The position numbers were made by a program, and so were the translations under genes. 64,000 nucleotides of DNA from an uncultured Alloprevotella sp. (GTDB taxonomy: Bacteria; Bacteroidota; Bacteroidia; Bacteroidales; Bacteroidaceae): NCBI GenBank assembly GCA_944322095.1, contig CALUNU010000005.1, positions 62,001 to 126,000 of the forward strand. The letters are read 5' to 3'. The notes under the pieces are model-generated. The model did no database searches. It had not been told where the DNA came from and saw only the letters and a list, made by a program, of their open reading frames with translations. This document shows, piece after piece, positions 61,779 through 64,000 of this stretch (positions are counted from its first letter, which is position 1; each line of letters begins with the position of its first letter).

Positions 61779-62096
61779 TTATCTTACCAATATCCTGCGC
61801 GCCACGTCGCCTACCTTTACGATGTAATAACCTTTCTCCAAATTGAGCGTGATGGTCTTTTCGGCACTGTCGACCTTGTAGGAAGCCACTTTCACGCCCG
61901 TGATGTTATATATATATACGGTGTAGCCTTCGGCACGCTGAACGCGCAGCGTATTTTTTTCGAACGAAACCGCTATTTTCTCAGACAACATGGCTGCCTC
62001 TTCCGTTTCCGTCTCGATGGCGAGACTTCTCTCCGTCGCTACGGCCGGAAGGGAGAGCGTTGTGGCGAACAATATGTAGAGTAATCCTTTCTTCAT
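61779..62096 (-). CDS. Small secreted protein made almost entirely of a sorting-domain-like fold
   Basis: 105 aa. It has a signal peptide (LLYILFATTLSLPAVA), a short linker, then the pattern of Bacteroidota C-terminal sorting (Por_Secre_tail-like) domains: NTLRVQRAEGYTVYIYNITG, VKVASYKVDSAEKTITLNLE, KGYYIVKVGDVARRILVR. These usually sit at the end of large secreted proteins; here there is no cargo. It may be a free domain, an adhesin-like peptide, or a remnant. A promoter (62113-62120) and a hairpin flank it, so it is a separate gene. Confidence 0.75.
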   Translation of the reverse strand: MKKGLLYILFATTLSLPAVATERSLAIETETEEAAMLSEKIAVSFEKNTLRVQRAEGYTVYIYNITGVKVASYKVDSAEKTITLNLEKGYYIVKVGDVARRILVR

Positions 62097-62112
62097 GGCA
62101 TTTGCTTTCCGA

Positions 62113-62120
62113 CAAAGTTA
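62113..62120 (-). promoter_or_regulatory. -7 promoter element of the small secreted protein
   Basis: TAACTTTG on the minus strand, exact consensus, 17 bp upstream of the ATG. Confidence 0.6.
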
Positions 62121-62207
62121 GAGGATATTCTCCTTTCCCGCAAATATAAAGAGAGAAAATGCGTTTTTTTTACGCTATTTAATAATTAAAGCAAAAGGAG
62201 ACTTCCA

Positions 62208-63083
62208 TCATTCTTCCGCAGGGGGCTGTATGGTGAGGCGTCGCAAGTCGTACATGGAACCATTGTAAATGTTCAAGTCGACATGTCCTTTTATGCCGGG
62301 AAGGCGGCCGCAGTCGGTGTGTTGCCAGAATTTCCAGGGGCCTTTATACTGCAGGTTTTTTACGTAATAGTGGGCTATCCAGTAGGGATAGCGGTCGAAC
62401 TCGGGCGTTCCGAGATATTGCTCCTTAAATTTGTAGTAGGTGTAGATAATGGGGCGGACGCCATAGCTTGCTTCGACCGCGCGCAGCCAGGCAAGGGCTT
62501 CGCGTCGTATTTGAGCCGTGGTGAGATTGCCCGTGCGCTCAATGTCGAGGACGGGAGGGAGGTCTCCCTCTTCCAGATGCACTTGTTTGATGAAATAGTC
62601 GGCCTGTTCGCGGCCCGATACAGAGGGCGTGAAGAAATGATAGGCTCCGCGGATGAAGCCATACTCGCGTGCCTCGTAGAAATTTTCGTTGAAGTTTTCG
62701 TCGAGCAGGCCTTTTCCCTCGGTGGCCTTGATAAAGGCGAAGCTAACGGGTTCTCCGTCGATTTCTGCGCGCGAAAGGGTTTCCCAATCGATATTGCCTT
62801 GGTGATGGCTCACGTCTATGCCGTGAATGGAGTAGCCTTCGGGATAGTCGACGTCGCCATACAACGCCTTCCAGCGCAGGCGGATCGGGGCCACGATGAA
62901 CTGGTAGGCTACGTAGTAGACGCAGGCAGCCAATGCCATGCCTCCCCAAAAAGTCCACGAACGGAACAAACGCTTCAGCCCACTCCCTACCCTGCTACGC
63001 GCTGAACGGCGCGTACGGCGCCGCGAATTATGGCGGCGTGTGCGCGAAGGAGCGATGCGACGGGGAACTCTCTTTTGCGTCAT
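62208..63083 (-). CDS. GH25 muramidase (lysozyme), membrane-anchored
   Basis: 291 aa. A very basic N-terminus (about 1-40) precedes a TM (about 46-65, FWGGMALAACVYYVAYQFIV), so it is a type II membrane protein with the catalytic domain in the periplasm. The GH25 domain has GIDVSHHQGNIDWE, FAFIKATEGKGLLDENF, AYHFFTPSVSG, the catalytic D-x-E in PPVLDIERTG and PIIYTYYKF. It cleaves MurNAc-GlcNAc bonds. In the Bacteroidales such genes are common near cell-wall genes; here it is upstream of the tiny secreted protein and downstream of pfp, with a separate hairpin between. Confidence 0.93.
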   Translation of the reverse strand: MTQKRVPRRIAPSRTRRHNSRRRTRRSARSRVGSGLKRLFRSWTFWGGMALAACVYYVAYQFIVAPIRLRWKALYGDVDYPEGYSIHGIDVSHHQGNIDWETLSRAEIDGEPVSFAFIKATEGKGLLDENFNENFYEAREYGFIRGAYHFFTPSVSGREQADYFIKQVHLEEGDLPPVLDIERTGNLTTAQIRREALAWLRAVEASYGVRPIIYTYYKFKEQYLGTPEFDRYPYWIAHYYVKNLQYKGPWKFWQHTDCGRLPGIKGHVDLNIYNGSMYDLRRLTIQPPAEE

Positions 63084-63118
63084 GTGTGAAACTGAATGGT
63101 AGAAAATCGATTAAATGA

Positions 63119-63152
63119 ATGGAGGGAGTGACTTGAAAATCATTCCCTCCAT
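63119..63152 (-). terminator. Terminator after pfp
   Basis: ATGGAGGGAGTGA (63119-63131) pairs with TCATTCCCTCCAT (63140-63152), one mismatch, followed by TTCATTTAAT on the minus strand. A second weaker hairpin lies at 63171-63203. Confidence 0.75.
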
Positions 63153-63210
63153 CCTCGTTTGTCAGCTTATGCTGCTCTGCACGGACGGTTGTCGGTGCAG
63201 CAGTCGTTTC

Positions 63211-64000
63211 TTACTTGCCCTGTTCGAGGCGGAGCGTCATGGTGCACTGGTCGCAAACTTCCGTCGGGCCGAAATACTGGATGGGACCGGGATAGACAAA
63301 AGAAGTCTTGACTGCCCATTCGTCGCGGTGTGCGGCAAACTCCTTGAAGGGGGCTCCGTCGAGGCGGACAAGGGCTTTCTTGATGACGGGTTTCATCTTA
63401 CCGCTGCGGCGCTCCATGTTCATCATCATGGTGATGGGCACACCGCCGGCCACCCACTCTTCGGCAGGTGCCGTCGTGTTCTTGACGATGGCCATATAGC
63501 CCGTCTTGCCGTTGGCCACGAGCTGGGCGGCGCTGGTGCCGAGGGCGTAGCAATAGTCGGCATCATAGTTGGAGGGTGCTGCGCAGCGGCCTTCGTAGCC
63601 GAAGAAGTGGTGCTGGGCGGCGAACTTGCCCGTGTATTTGCCTTCCTTCTTCCAGGCTGCGAGCTTCTTGCCAACCATTTCCGAAAGGAGCTTCTCGGTT
63701 TCGATGAGCGAAACCTGCACGTTGCCGTGGGGGTCGCGCTCCATGGTGAGCTGGCGGGCAACACCTTCGGGCAGCGACTCGTAGATGGCAGCGTTCTCGG
63801 CAGAGAGCTTACCCAGAATCCAAGCGCGCTGTCCGTCGGCCGGAACCGTGGCGGCTTCGGGCGTGGCGAGCAAGTCGTTCAGCTCGGCGATGAGTCGCTT
63901 CATGGCAGGAATGAACTCGATGAGCCCTTCGGGGATGAGGACGGTACCAAAGTTGTTGCCGTCGGCAGCACGGCGGGCCACGACGCCGGCGATGTAGGTA
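63211..64000 (-). CDS. pfp: Diphosphate-fructose-6-phosphate 1-phosphotransferase, C-terminal part (5' end outside the window)
   Basis: PPi-dependent phosphofructokinase, which phosphorylates fructose 6-phosphate reversibly with PPi. About 262 codons are visible, entering from the right edge and ending EQGK at TAA 63211. It has [17 protein letters not shown], the [17 protein letters not shown] insertion, [37 protein letters not shown] and a C-terminal [15 protein letters not shown] of long (class II) PFPs. The active-site GGDD/K and MGR loops are outside the window, so PPi versus ATP use is by family resemblance. Confidence 0.93.
   Translation of the reverse strand, partial: TYIAGVVARRAADGNNFGTVLIPEGLIEFIPAMKRLIAELNDLLATPEAATVPADGQRAWILGKLSAENAAIYESLPEGVARQLTMERDPHGNVQVSLIETEKLLSEMVGKKLAAWKKEGKYTGKFAAQHHFFGYEGRCAAPSNYDADYCYALGTSAAQLVANGKTGYMAIVKNTTAPAEEWVAGGVPITMMMNMERRSGKMKPVIKKALVRLDGAPFKEFAAHRDEWAVKTSFVYPGPIQYFGPTEVCDQCTMTLRLEQGK

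Overview
The window is a chromosomal segment from a GC-rich member of the Bacteroidales (Bacteroidota). I base this on Bacteroidota-restricted families (DUF4494, DUF4290, DUF5686, DUF6359, a BatD-like protein, DUF1460, HU-like genes, a 29-codon DUF1713 protein), on the synteny rplM-rpsI-rpsB-tsf and DUF4290-murA-rimM-dxr-rseP, and on many copies of the Bacteroides -7 promoter element TAnnTTTG (with -33 TTTG). I cannot fix genus or species. Most of the window is very GC-rich, but about 11-18.5 kb, and above all 13.8-16.9 kb, is clearly AT-richer.

Layout. 0-10 kb: start of rpoD, a DegQ/HtrA protease, a nitroreductase, nadE with a BatD-like gene, a TPR histidine kinase and NarL-type response regulator, and a hemerythrin-LuxR regulator. 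10-18.5 kb: rpmF-fabH-era-der-lipoprotein leftward, then transketolase, rpiB, HU, the DUF1713 protein and RNase G rightward. 18.6-24.3 kb: leftward translation operon rplM-rpsI-rpsB-tsf, then nadC with a C69 dipeptidase. 24.6-33.7 kb: a HisC-like protein lacking the PLP lysine, a DUF6359 lipoprotein, tRNA-Ser(GCT) and tRNA-Glu(CTC), and leftward pgm, nudC, relA and DUF5686. 33.9-36.1 kb: an accessory patch. 36.1-39 kb: thiE-like, prs, DUF4494, yggS. 39-44.8 kb: tRNA-Ser(CGA), an OmpH-like lipoprotein, pepD, a beta-helix lipoprotein, dnaB. 45-54 kb: tsaB, DUF4290, murA, rimM, dxr, rseP, lysO, ispE and a flavodoxin-ferredoxin. 54-64 kb, leftward: ligA, DUF1460, a broken lipoprotein gene, htpG, an ECF sigma/membrane protein/Spy-like operon, a tiny secreted protein, a GH25 lysozyme and the end of pfp.

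Most genes are housekeeping: translation, NAD synthesis (nadC, nadE), isoprenoid synthesis (dxr, ispE), cell wall (murA, GH25, DUF1460) and envelope stress (degQ, rseP, ECF sigma). The most unusual stretch is 33.9-36.1 kb. Two inverted 50-bp repeats (45/50 identical) bound about 2 kb that holds two tandem HU-like genes, each interrupted by one in-frame stop with the family-like C-terminal frame intact beyond it, plus a GC hairpin leader, heptamer arrays, a small orphan ORF and a double-hairpin REP-like element. Other notable points are the lysine-less HisC paralogue, a di-iron hemerythrin-LuxR regulator, MurA with Asp in place of the fosfomycin-target Cys, a RelA without recognisable hydrolase residues, and a tRNA promoter inside the end of a coding frame.
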